Shown here: one piece after another, positions 36,756 to 45,633 of the stretch
How positions within the stretch are numbered: position 1 is the first letter of the stretch
How the letters are laid out: every line of letters starts with the position of its first letter
Assembly: GCF_021462415.1 (NCBI RefSeq)
Contig: NZ_JAKEDS010000005.1
Coordinates: forward strand, 1-64,000
Direction of reading: 5' to 3'
Source: Rhodohalobacter sp. 614A
Lineage (GTDB): Bacteria > Bacteroidota > Rhodothermia > Balneolales > Balneolaceae
Length of the DNA stretch: 64,000 nt
The notes under the pieces: generated by a model
What the model was told of the DNA's origin: nothing
What the model saw: the letters and a program-made list of their open reading frames with translations, nothing else
Database searches by the model: none
Translations under genes and position numbers: made by a program

Positions 36756-39700
36756 TTACTTCATCACAGTTAGTTTCCGGGTCATGATCTGACTTCCCGT
36801 CTGCAAACGATACAAATACACACCACTGGATAAATGACTCGCATCAAAATCAACCGTATGCCGGCCCGCTGCCACCTGTTCGTTCACAAGGGTAGCTACA
36901 TTTCGCCCCAGCATATCATAAACTTCAAGACGAACCTGACTGCCCACTGGCAATTGATAACTGATCACTGTGCTCGGGTTGAACGGATTCGGATAGTTTT
37001 GACCAAGAACAATTTCTTCCGGAAGTTCACTACTGTGTCCCTTCGGAGATGTTAACAAGACAAAACGGGTGGAGTTAACTGTGGTGACTTTTTTCGGGCC
37101 ACTTGTTCCCCGGGCAAGAATCTCCTCCACCGTTGGTACTTTCTTCTGAGGTTCATTCGTGTCCATTGTAAACGAATAAGCGAAAGAACTGTCGGCTATC
37201 TCTGTGGACTGTTCTTTTTTCTGATCGTATAAGTACAGGCTCATGCCTGCGGGAAGGTCCAGATCGGTAGCAGTGATTGTGTACTTCCCAGACCGGGTGG
37301 CATCTACGGCCAAAGGAATCTCCAGGTCTGGCATTCCGGACGGATAATGAGCGATATCCATCAGCGTGCCATCGGACTTGTGGGTGCCAAGAACAGCATA
37401 ATCAGCCGAGAACGATTGGAGTTCCAGGGCTTCTCCATCCGTGGGAGTTGTGGACCCCTGATCAGAAAAACGAATCCAGGCAGAATTATATAGGGACTCT
37501 CCACGAAGTTCCAGGCGAACAAAATCTTTTCGTTCTGTCTCTTTGCCGTAAAACTCTCCCGTTGTGGTTTGATTGGATTCTGAAAACATTAACGTTGCCG
37601 GTAAATTTTCTGTCTGAACAAAAAAGCCCTGGCCCGGGGCGATATTTCCACTGGGAATATCCCCGTAGTCTCCGGCAATGCTTCGCCAGGCTCCGCCGTT
37701 GTCCATAATCGGGCCCGTCGGGTCGATTGCTGTTGCATTCAGATCGTACACATAAGCGGCTCCTGTCAGGCCGGATGTCCCTGGGTTGGCAAGTACCTCA
37801 TCAAAAGCAATCGGCAGTCTGTACGGGTTGCCTACCAGAGTCCACCCATCTTCACTTTGGTTAACAGTTGGCTCCACATTTCCACTGTGAAAAGCACCAC
37901 TTAGTATAACATCTTTTGGAAACGGGGATGGGTTGGATTCTCCATGCTCATCATCTTCAAAAACATACATTAAAAAGCCGCTGCCGGCAGGAATTGCTTC
38001 CCCAAAGTCTGCCGAGGAAGGAACCTGCCAGCCAGAACAATTCTGATTACTTTCATATTCAAAAACACAGTTCTGATCATTATCTTCATAATTGGTGTTC
38101 CAGACATACACATTGGGTTCTCCGCCGGAGTAATCAGCTCCATCGATTCCCTGGGTCCATAATGGCTCCAACATATTGGCGTAACTTTGTCCGGCAACCG
38201 GACTGGCCAGCATTCGCCAGCCTTCTGTCAGTGTGAGTCTCAATAGAGCTTCGGAGTCACCCTGAAATTCGTACGCGCCTATATCCACAACGTCAGGATC
38301 GGGTGTGCCATCAAAAATTCGTACGTTTCCGGCCAGGTCAGTGGTAATGCCTTCGGCAGGTTCTCCCGTTCCAAATGGGGTATTTGATCCGGCATTTAGA
38401 GCCAAACTTATACTCTGCAGTGAATAATCTCCATTCTCTTCATCAACAAAGACCGGATTGGTATTTAACAGGTTTCCACTCCCGCTGTTAATAGCTGGTG
38501 GAAGATCGCCGTTATTTCCTGATGTTTCATTAAAAAACAGGCTGTTTGCCGCTATTCCTATTCCGGCTCCGCCATCATCATTCATATTGCCGTTTGTTCC
38601 GGAATTATTATAAAATATGGAGTTGATGGCTACTACATTTCCAGCCCAAAAATTAATGGCTCCTCCTTTAGCGCTTTCATTATTCGCTAAGATAGAATTG
38701 ATAAGCTGCACCGTTCCATTCTCAGCAGAAATTGCCCCACCACCGCCAGTAGAACTATTGTTGTAAAAAAGAGTATTGATAAAGGTCAGCTCGCCACCCC
38801 AATTGATCACTGCTCCGCCCACTCCATTGGAACCGTCACCCATGGCATGATTGTCTCTGAAAATGGTATTTGAAATGGTATTATTGCCATTTGTGTCGAT
38901 CGCGGCACCGGTTCGGTTGCCTGTTCCTCCACCATCTGCATAGCCGGATTCAATAATAAATCCGTCAATGGTTACACCGTTTGTTACGGCGGGAATCACA
39001 AGAATGGTGTGGGCATCCCCGGGGTTGGCTGTTTCCGATCCATTTACATCTCCACTCAAGATGGTTGGATGATCGGAAATGTTTCGGTCGGAAAGATCAT
39101 CTTCTGTACCGTCAAATCCACCCAGAAGGCTCAGATTTTCTCTCAATCGAAACGGGTTTGTTTCACCGGCAGGGATGTAGGTTCCTTCAGCCACCCAAAC
39201 CTCTGTGATGCATCCGCTAAGATTATTCAGAGCTGTATGAAGATCGGTATATGCGTTTTCCCAGGACGATCCGTTGTTATCACCGGAAGTAGCGTCCTGA
39301 TCTACATACACAATTTCCGGGGGGTGTACGGTGAAGTTATAGTCATCAGAAAAAGAACCACCTTCAAAATTGTGATCAACAGCCTGTACACTGAATGCGT
39401 AGGTCGTAGATTCACCGCATGCTAATTCAGGAGTTTGAAACGTATAGCTGTTGTGTTGTCCCTGATTGCCGGGTGCAGGAAGTTTTCTCCAGCCATCTGC
39501 TTCCTGAGCCATCGGGCTGATCAAATATGGAGGATCGCCTTCCGGGTCTTCTTTTAAAAAAATGTTATAGCTGAGGCCGTCAGACGGAGTTTCACTATCG
39601 GAGGCCGTTCCCCACGAAAGAGTAATCTCCGATCCATTTTGAACGGCAGAAAGTGAGCCCGGAGCCGAGGGAGCGGTATTACTGTTCTCTGAAAGATTGG

Positions 39701-40973
39701 TATAGAGTTTGACCAATTCATCGTTATTGGTGTAATTCCCCGCTATGATCAGATCGAGAGCGCCATCCTGATCAACATCTCCCATCGCTATCGAGTTGGC
39801 AGCAAGATTTAAAAGAGAGCCTGTAACTTCAGTAAAGTTTCCGCTCCCATCATTCATAAATCTCTCAGTAATAATCTCATCATCAGAAAACCCAGTGTTA
39901 ATTACATCCAGGCTGCCATCGCTGTTCAGGTCACCAAATGCAACGGTACCGGAAACAACTCCTGTAAACGGCTGCTGATCCGCTTCGGAAAAATTGCCAT
40001 CTCCATCGTTTGTGTAGATTCTTGTCTGACGATTCTGATAAGACCCGGGGGGATTCCCTGAAGTAATCAGGTCCAGGTCACCATCGTTATCGATATCTCC
40101 AAAGGCAGCCGAGCTACGCTCCAGTTCTGTTATCGGATTACTTTTTTCGCTGAAATTTCCGGCTCCATCGTTGATATATGTACTTGAAATTCGTCCATCA
40201 AAATCATTATGCCCGGTAATAAACAAATCTAAATTGCCATCATTATCAACATCCCCCAAAATTACACTCCCCCTAAAAATAGATGGTAAATCATCCGGTA
40301 TGGAGGTAAACAACCCACTGCCATCATTGAGGTAGACCGTCAAATTGTTGAAATCATAGGGATTGGCTTGGCCCGAAATAATCAGATCCATATCGCCATC
40401 ATTGTCAATATCTCCGAGCGCAACCGAACTATATTGAACACCTGTCAGCGAATTGGATTTTTCAGTGAAATTGCCGTTTCCGTCATTCAGGTAGGTTTTC
40501 GCTAACTTCCCATCGGTACCAAAAGTAGTTCCTGTTATTACAAGATCAAGGTCTCCATCATTATCAATGTCACCAAATGCAGCGTCTCCCCAGCCTGCCC
40601 CCTCAAGATTGGAATTGGATTTTTCAGTGAAATTACCGTTTCCGTCATTCACATATGTTCTTGAAATAAATTCTATTGAAGAACCGTCGGTTATCCAGAC
40701 GCCCGACAAAAAAAGATCTAGGTCTCCATCATTATCAATGTCACCAAATACCGTGGTGCCCCCTTCTATCTCCATGCCTGAGAACGGAGTATTTTTTTCG
40801 CTAAACAGATCGACATACAGCGCCTTCGCATCGTCCGGTTTAAACTCAGTTTTCGCGTATGAAAGTTGCTGGTTAAAAAGAATGAATAATAAAAAACAGC
40901 AACCAATACGAAGAACTCCTGCAGCCAGGTTGATGAATCGTGATGAATAAGTTTTTGGAATTAATTTTCCCAT
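36756..40973 (-). CDS. Giant T9SS-secreted FG-GAP/beta-helix protein
   Basis: A 1405-residue secreted protein. After a signal peptide (about 1-41) come seven FG-GAP/VCBS-type repeats (about 65-430) of the form FGDIDNDGDLDL, each a calcium-binding DxDxDG loop of a beta-propeller. A fibronectin-like region follows (about 435-545), then a right-handed beta-helix (about 550-905: WVAEGTYIPA, FRDNHAMGDG, NSILANNESAKGGAINFW), a beta-rich stalk, and a C-terminal type IX sorting domain (about 1320-1405: LGQNYPNPFNPSTVISYQLP, VYDMLGRNVATLVNEQVAAG). It should be exported by T9SS and anchored or released at the cell surface; adhesion or polysaccharide binding is plausible. No catalytic motif was seen. 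Two DNA direct repeats lie about 90 bp upstream. Confidence 0.9.
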   Translation of the reverse strand: MGKLIPKTYSSRFINLAAGVLRIGCCFLLFILFNQQLSYAKTEFKPDDAKALYVDLFSEKNTPFSGMEIEGGTTVFGDIDNDGDLDLFLSGVWITDGSSIEFISRTYVNDGNGNFTEKSNSNLEGAGWGDAAFGDIDNDGDLDLVITGTTFGTDGKLAKTYLNDGNGNFTEKSNSLTGVQYSSVALGDIDNDGDMDLIISGQANPYDFNNLTVYLNDGSGLFTSIPDDLPSIFRGSVILGDVDNDGNLDLFITGHNDFDGRISSTYINDGAGNFSEKSNPITELERSSAAFGDIDNDGDLDLITSGNPPGSYQNRQTRIYTNDGDGNFSEADQQPFTGVVSGTVAFGDLNSDGSLDVINTGFSDDEIITERFMNDGSGNFTEVTGSLLNLAANSIAMGDVDQDGALDLIIAGNYTNNDELVKLYTNLSENSNTAPSAPGSLSAVQNGSEITLSWGTASDSETPSDGLSYNIFLKEDPEGDPPYLISPMAQEADGWRKLPAPGNQGQHNSYTFQTPELACGESTTYAFSVQAVDHNFEGGSFSDDYNFTVHPPEIVYVDQDATSGDNNGSSWENAYTDLHTALNNLSGCITEVWVAEGTYIPAGETNPFRLRENLSLLGGFDGTEDDLSDRNISDHPTILSGDVNGSETANPGDAHTILVIPAVTNGVTIDGFIIESGYADGGGTGNRTGAAIDTNGNNTISNTIFRDNHAMGDGSNGVGGAVINWGGELTFINTLFYNNSSTGGGGAISAENGTVQLINSILANNESAKGGAINFWAGNVVAINSIFYNNSGTNGNMNDDGGAGIGIAANSLFFNETSGNNGDLPPAINSGSGNLLNTNPVFVDEENGDYSLQSISLALNAGSNTPFGTGEPAEGITTDLAGNVRIFDGTPDPDVVDIGAYEFQGDSEALLRLTLTEGWRMLASPVAGQSYANMLEPLWTQGIDGADYSGGEPNVYVWNTNYEDNDQNCVFEYESNQNCSGWQVPSSADFGEAIPAGSGFLMYVFEDDEHGESNPSPFPKDVILSGAFHSGNVEPTVNQSEDGWTLVGNPYRLPIAFDEVLANPGTSGLTGAAYVYDLNATAIDPTGPIMDNGGAWRSIAGDYGDIPSGNIAPGQGFFVQTENLPATLMFSESNQTTTGEFYGKETERKDFVRLELRGESLYNSAWIRFSDQGSTTPTDGEALELQSFSADYAVLGTHKSDGTLMDIAHYPSGMPDLEIPLAVDATRSGKYTITATDLDLPAGMSLYLYDQKKEQSTEIADSSFAYSFTMDTNEPQKKVPTVEEILARGTSGPKKVTTVNSTRFVLLTSPKGHSSELPEEIVLGQNYPNPFNPSTVISYQLPVGSQVRLEVYDMLGRNVATLVNEQVAAGRHTVDFDASHLSSGVYLYRLQTGSQIMTRKLTVMK

Positions 40974-41365
40974 GAGTATCCCGGTTTTAAATCAATAGAA
41001 AGAGTTTGAACAGCGAACTGCTGTACTTCGAATAGACATGAAAAAGGATACCTGTCTTAGACTTTCAAATTGTCCGGCATTTCTTTCAAATTGTCCAGAT
41101 CATGTGATTATGACTTGTAAAAGGATATTTATCGTTTTTCTAATCAGGACGAATAAGCAAATTTGTTGAGAAATAAATCGGATAAAATCAGGGGGTAAGA
41201 AACCTTATTTAAAACCAAGTTGAGCTTGCTGATTTACAGAATAATAGATTTCAGAACAGCCATTCGAATGGCTCAAATCGCTGCAACACCCCTACAAAGT
41301 TTTAAAATTGTTCGGTACTTTAAAGGCTCTTAAAATCTATTTATTTGACTATAAATTGGGAGCTT
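40974..41365. other. Divergent promoter region of the T9SS protein and the HTCS gene
   Basis: A 390-bp non-coding stretch between divergent starts. It holds the paired 14-bp direct repeats at 41062-41096 (listed separately) and AT-rich sequence elsewhere. No RNA gene or other frame of note was seen. Both genes can be controlled from here. Confidence 0.7.
41062..41096. promoter_or_regulatory. Tandem 14-bp direct repeat, candidate AraC-type operator
   Basis: CTTTCAAATTGTCC occurs exactly twice, at 41062-41075 and 41083-41096, a start-to-start distance of 21 bp, or two helical turns. AraC-family DNA-binding domains, such as that of the HTCS encoded 270 bp to the right, classically bind same-face direct half-sites with this spacing. 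The pair lies about 90-120 bp upstream of the divergent T9SS protein gene. I saw no third copy in the window. The assignment to this regulator is inference. Confidence 0.65.
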
Positions 41366-44300
41366 ATGCTCACTGCCTTTTTTTGTTTTGTTCTTCTGTT
41401 TCAAAGCCTCGTCTCTTCTCCACCTACTTCAGAGAATGATTACCTGGTCCGTCATTTCACGGCCGAAGATAGTCTGCCGGTAAATGCCGTGAGTGATATT
41501 GCCCAGGATGAAAACGGATATCTCTATTTTGCGACGCTGAATGGACTGGCCCGTTTTGACGGGTACCAATTTGAAACGTTTAACACCAGCAACAGTCCCG
41601 GAATTCTCACCAACCGTTTTTCCGGAATGATGATGACATCGGCCGGAGATATCTGGCTGCCCACCGAGTCGGGACCTCTCACACTCTATCAAAACAATAC
41701 GTTTACAACCTTTACAGAAGAGGATGGTGTTGAAGGACAAAACCTGAGCATTGAGGAAGGAGTCAATGGAGAGCTTTTGATTTCTACCAGTGCCGGAATC
41801 AAAAAGCTGGATTCACAAGCCGGCCGGTTTGTTACTCTTCATCCGGAACTTGAGGTTGAAACCTGGGTCATAAAATCTCAGGCGAACGGTGGTTTACTGG
41901 CTGTGAATCATCATGGAATTGTTCAGTATGAGAATGGCGAAGTACAAGTGTTGCTGGAGCCAAAAGATATGCCTATTCAACCCGAGAGGGTCATGGAATT
42001 AAATCGGTTTTCTGATGGAACCATCTGGATAATGGCAACTATTGGGTTTTTTATTTTCCACCCAAATAAAGGCATCATTCATTCCTATCAAAACAACCAG
42101 CCGCCGGGCTTCATATGCTGGAATGTTTATAAAACCAATGAAGGATCCATACTAAGTACTACTCAGGGATTTTTTCGTGTAGATCCCAAAAATTTCAGTC
42201 TTTCGAGGCTCCCTGTTAAAACGGATCCGGTCATCAACCGGCCAAACACTATTATTTCACAAAACAATCAGACGGTTTTCTTTGGAGATGAAGTGGCTGT
42301 TAACGACCGCATTATTTTTGAAACAGAAGCCGTTAAAACCGGCCTTGTTGATCGGGAAGGTTCCATCTGGGTTGCATCGGAGAGAAATGGACTCTATCAG
42401 CTTCGGAAAAGTATCATTTCTAATATCACCTTGGTTGATAGCAAATCCATCGAAAATATCTATCCAATCATACAAGATTCCAACGGAGATATATGGGCTG
42501 GCAGTTTGCTTTCGGGGGTGTATCGTTTTAAAGATACAGAAACCGATTTTTGGCACGGCGGGAACAGTTCTCTTAACACGACTCAAGTCCGCTTCCTGTA
42601 TGAAGACAACGACGGAACCATTTATATGGGACTTTGGGGAGACGGTCTCTGGAGATTTGAAAACAATGACTGGGTGAGAATGCGGGAGTTCGATCATCTC
42701 TTTGATAATAGCATAACGATTGAAGCAATGTACCGAGATATAAATGACACAATGATTATCGGTACGCGTTCACAAACTGTGCTTGAAAGAAACGGGCGTT
42801 ATCAACTGATGCAAGATTCGTTGGGGACGGGTTTAGAAGGAGTTCGGGTGATCCGGGAATCGAATGATGAAACGCTTTTTTTCGGCACCAACGGTCAGGG
42901 CCTGGGGATTCTTGATTCCTCCGGTGATCTCAAAACCATCACTAAGAGTAATGGACTTCCCAGCAACTTTATCCGTGATATCCATATTCAATCACAAGAT
43001 ACATTATGGATTGCTACTGAAGATCTCGGACTGGCAAGAGTCATTCTGAATTCAGAAAAAAATGTACAATCGATTCAATCTGTTCGTACGAAAGACGGTT
43101 TGATGGATAATTCTCTGCACCGAATTATCGCGGATAGAAGGAATAATTACTGGATCAGTTCCAATAGCGGCGTGATGAAAATATCCCGCAGGGAACTGAA
43201 TGCGTATGCAGATGGAAATCGGGCAAGCCTTCCGGTTATCAGCTATAATCAACGGGACGGTATGGTCAATCCGGAAGCCAACGGCGGCGTACAAACTGCC
43301 GGAGTCCTGACGAATGACAATAAGATCTGGTTTCCTAATCAAAAAGGAATTACGGTTTTTGACCTCACAGAATCCGATTCGGTGGAAAGAAATGGAACGA
43401 TTCAGCCACAGATACAGAATATCATCTTGCCGGATTCTGTCCTCTTCGCATCCAATGATCAGACGATCTCCCTACCCGAAGGCGAAAGAAATGTGAGCAT
43501 TACATTCACGGCACCAAATTTTGCCTATCCTGAACGGGTGAAGTTCAGATATCGCCTGTCGGGAGTCAGTGATGATTGGATTCCGGCAAATGAATCGAGA
43601 GAAGCTGTATTTACAAATCTCGATCCCGGCACCCACCGGTTTGAAATTCAGGCAAATCCCGGAAACGGCGAACTTTCCACTGCATCTATTTTTGTGACGG
43701 TACCATCCTTCTTTTATGAAACCTATTGGTTTTATGTGATGATGATCTGTTTCGGGGGATTGCTCATCTATGGTGGTTTTAAATATCGCACCCGTACCCT
43801 GGTGATGCGTGAACGGGAACTGCAAAAACGTGTCGACGCTCAAACAAAAGAATTGAAAGAGGCTGCCGAACAAAAATCCCGGTTTTTCTCAGGAATCACG
43901 CATGAGTTAAAAACTCCGCTTTCTTTGATCTTAGGACCGATCGACGATCTTGCTGAATCTAAAAAACCGGCCAATTGGAAGAATGTTCAAAACCGGATAA
44001 AGATGATGCAGCGAAACGGCTACAGGCTTCAAAACCTGATCGATCAGATTTTAGATGTTACCAAACTCAATGCCGAGGCCATTCAGCTGATCATCCAACC
44101 TGTGGATTTTGAGAAGCTCAGCCGGCAGATACTAGGACAGTTTCAATCACGGCTCATTCAGAAAAAGATCAACCTCAAAATCCGGTCGGATAAAATAGAT
44201 TCACCTGTCTATTTAGACCAGGATGCCTGGGAACGAATACTCATCAATCTGATGAGTAATGCGATTAAATTTTCGCCTTTGGATTCCGAAATTCAGATAA

Positions 44301-45385
44301 CGATCAAAAATAATGAAAACAAAGTCTCTCTGAGTGTGAAAGATCAGGGTGAAGGGATCAAACCTGAAGATCAGCAACAGGTTTTTGAATATTTATACCA
44401 GGCTAAAGGGAGTCAGTCGGCCGAGGGAACCGGAATCGGACTCTTCCTGGTAAAAGGATTGGTAGAACAGATGGGTGGCGAAATCGAACTGATTTCAAAA
44501 GAAGGGGAAGGTTCTGAGTTTATTGTCAGTTTGAAAAAGGGGTCGGCCCATTTTCGTGATGAAGATCAGGTGCTTCACAATCCGGTCAGTATTTCGGATG
44601 AGCCCGTACCTGTTTTAACAGAAGAAACCGATAGAATAAAAACAGAGCCTAAGCCTTCACCGGCAGGTGATAATCATATATTAGTTGTTGAAGACAATGA
44701 TGATTTCAGATCCTACCTTCAGTCTATTTTGTCTGATGAGCATCGTGTTTCTACTGCTTCTGAGGGGACATTGGCTCTTAAAGTTCTGGAATCAGAATCG
44801 CCGGACCTGATTATTTCTGATGTGATGATGCCCGGAATGAACGGCCTTGAATTTGTAAACTCTCTGAGGGAGAAAAAGCAATTTAAACACCTTCCGGTAC
44901 TCTTTCTATCTGCAAAAAATCATGAAACGGATATTGAAGCCGGCCTTTCTACCGGGGCCGATATTTACCTGACCAAGCCGATTAAAAGCAAAATGCTGCT
45001 TGCTCAGGTGAATGCTATTCTGCGCAGAGAAAACGTTCTTAAAAATCAGGAAATCAATAAAACAGAGAATAATGAGCCTGAGTTAGTTTCAGAAATTCGC
45101 ACAATCGTCTACCGGCAAATGGCAAATTCTGCTCTGAATGTGACGATGCTTGCGGATGCCTTGTTTATGAGCCGATCAAAACTTTATGAGGAATGGAAAA
45201 AAGTTAGCGATATGACAATCAATGATTTCATAAAAAGCATCCGGTTGCAGGAAGGTAAAATCCTGATTAAAGAAAAAGGCTTTGGAATCCAGGAAACGGC
45301 ACATGCCGTCGGCTATTCGAATTCGGATTATTTTTCGACCAGTTTCAAGCAACAGTTCGGGGTAAGTCCTTCGCAGGTAAAATAA
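41366..45385 (+). CDS. Hybrid two-component system regulator (HTCS)
   Basis: A one-protein signalling chain of about 1339 residues. N-terminal signal/anchor, then a two-propeller periplasmic sensor (about 20-695) of Reg_prop repeats such as IWVASERNGLYQLRK, a Y_Y_Y domain (about 705-775), one transmembrane helix (about 787-807), HisKA with His846 in SGITHELKTPLSLILGP, HATPase (SNAIKFS, DQGEGIKPED, GTGIGLFLVKGL), a receiver with Asp1152 in LIISDVMMPGMNG, and a C-terminal AraC-type helix-turn-helix. HTCSs usually sense glycan fragments and switch on uptake loci. Here no SusC/SusD or glycoside hydrolase is adjacent; the neighbours are T9SS cargo genes. The ATG at 41366, with GGGAG just before it, is preferred; a TTG at 41345 is in frame. 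Confidence 0.92.
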   Translation: MLTAFFCFVLLFQSLVSSPPTSENDYLVRHFTAEDSLPVNAVSDIAQDENGYLYFATLNGLARFDGYQFETFNTSNSPGILTNRFSGMMMTSAGDIWLPTESGPLTLYQNNTFTTFTEEDGVEGQNLSIEEGVNGELLISTSAGIKKLDSQAGRFVTLHPELEVETWVIKSQANGGLLAVNHHGIVQYENGEVQVLLEPKDMPIQPERVMELNRFSDGTIWIMATIGFFIFHPNKGIIHSYQNNQPPGFICWNVYKTNEGSILSTTQGFFRVDPKNFSLSRLPVKTDPVINRPNTIISQNNQTVFFGDEVAVNDRIIFETEAVKTGLVDREGSIWVASERNGLYQLRKSIISNITLVDSKSIENIYPIIQDSNGDIWAGSLLSGVYRFKDTETDFWHGGNSSLNTTQVRFLYEDNDGTIYMGLWGDGLWRFENNDWVRMREFDHLFDNSITIEAMYRDINDTMIIGTRSQTVLERNGRYQLMQDSLGTGLEGVRVIRESNDETLFFGTNGQGLGILDSSGDLKTITKSNGLPSNFIRDIHIQSQDTLWIATEDLGLARVILNSEKNVQSIQSVRTKDGLMDNSLHRIIADRRNNYWISSNSGVMKISRRELNAYADGNRASLPVISYNQRDGMVNPEANGGVQTAGVLTNDNKIWFPNQKGITVFDLTESDSVERNGTIQPQIQNIILPDSVLFASNDQTISLPEGERNVSITFTAPNFAYPERVKFRYRLSGVSDDWIPANESREAVFTNLDPGTHRFEIQANPGNGELSTASIFVTVPSFFYETYWFYVMMICFGGLLIYGGFKYRTRTLVMRERELQKRVDAQTKELKEAAEQKSRFFSGITHELKTPLSLILGPIDDLAESKKPANWKNVQNRIKMMQRNGYRLQNLIDQILDVTKLNAEAIQLIIQPVDFEKLSRQILGQFQSRLIQKKINLKIRSDKIDSPVYLDQDAWERILINLMSNAIKFSPLDSEIQITIKNNENKVSLSVKDQGEGIKPEDQQQVFEYLYQAKGSQSAEGTGIGLFLVKGLVEQMGGEIELISKEGEGSEFIVSLKKGSAHFRDEDQVLHNPVSISDEPVPVLTEETDRIKTEPKPSPAGDNHILVVEDNDDFRSYLQSILSDEHRVSTASEGTLALKVLESESPDLIISDVMMPGMNGLEFVNSLREKKQFKHLPVLFLSAKNHETDIEAGLSTGADIYLTKPIKSKMLLAQVNAILRRENVLKNQEINKTENNEPELVSEIRTIVYRQMANSALNVTMLADALFMSRSKLYEEWKKVSDMTINDFIKSIRLQEGKILIKEKGFGIQETAHAVGYSNSDYFSTSFKQQFGVSPSQVK

Positions 45386-45405
45386 GGTCTGTTGACAGGA
45401 CTTGC

Positions 45406-45473
45406 TACGACTGAGCCCCCGGCCCCGGGGGGGCCAGGGGACCCTGCTCGGTATCCCGGCTGATGGACAGGGT
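45406..45473. repeat. Intergenic repeat A, copy 2
   Basis: Starts with the same TACGACTGAGCCCCCGGCCC as copy 1 at 36566, then has CGGTATCCCGGCTGATGGAC followed by AGGGT. The middle has drifted to a G-rich run. It lies 20 bp after the HTCS stop codon, between convergent genes. Confidence 0.8.
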
Positions 45474-45583
45474 AATAAGGGTTGGCGATTGCCAGGGAGT
45501 GTGGGTTTTGTTGGTTTTCATGATTAAGTTTTGTCTACGTTTAAAAATGGGTTTTTTGATCCTGCTGAGGTGTAAAGCGGTCG

Positions 45584-45617
45584 GCGCAGAGCGTTTTTCT
45601 CCTCTAACGCTCTGCGC
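45584..45617. terminator. Hairpin between HTCS and the convergent T9SS gene
   Basis: GCGCAGAGCG (45584-45593) and CGCTCTGCGC (45608-45617) form a perfect 10-bp stem with a 14-nt loop, 17 bp beyond the stop codon of the minus-strand giant gene. The expected T run after the stem is lacking on both strands, so termination efficiency is uncertain. Confidence 0.6.
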
Positions 45618-45633
45618 GGTGCTCTTCGCTTTG

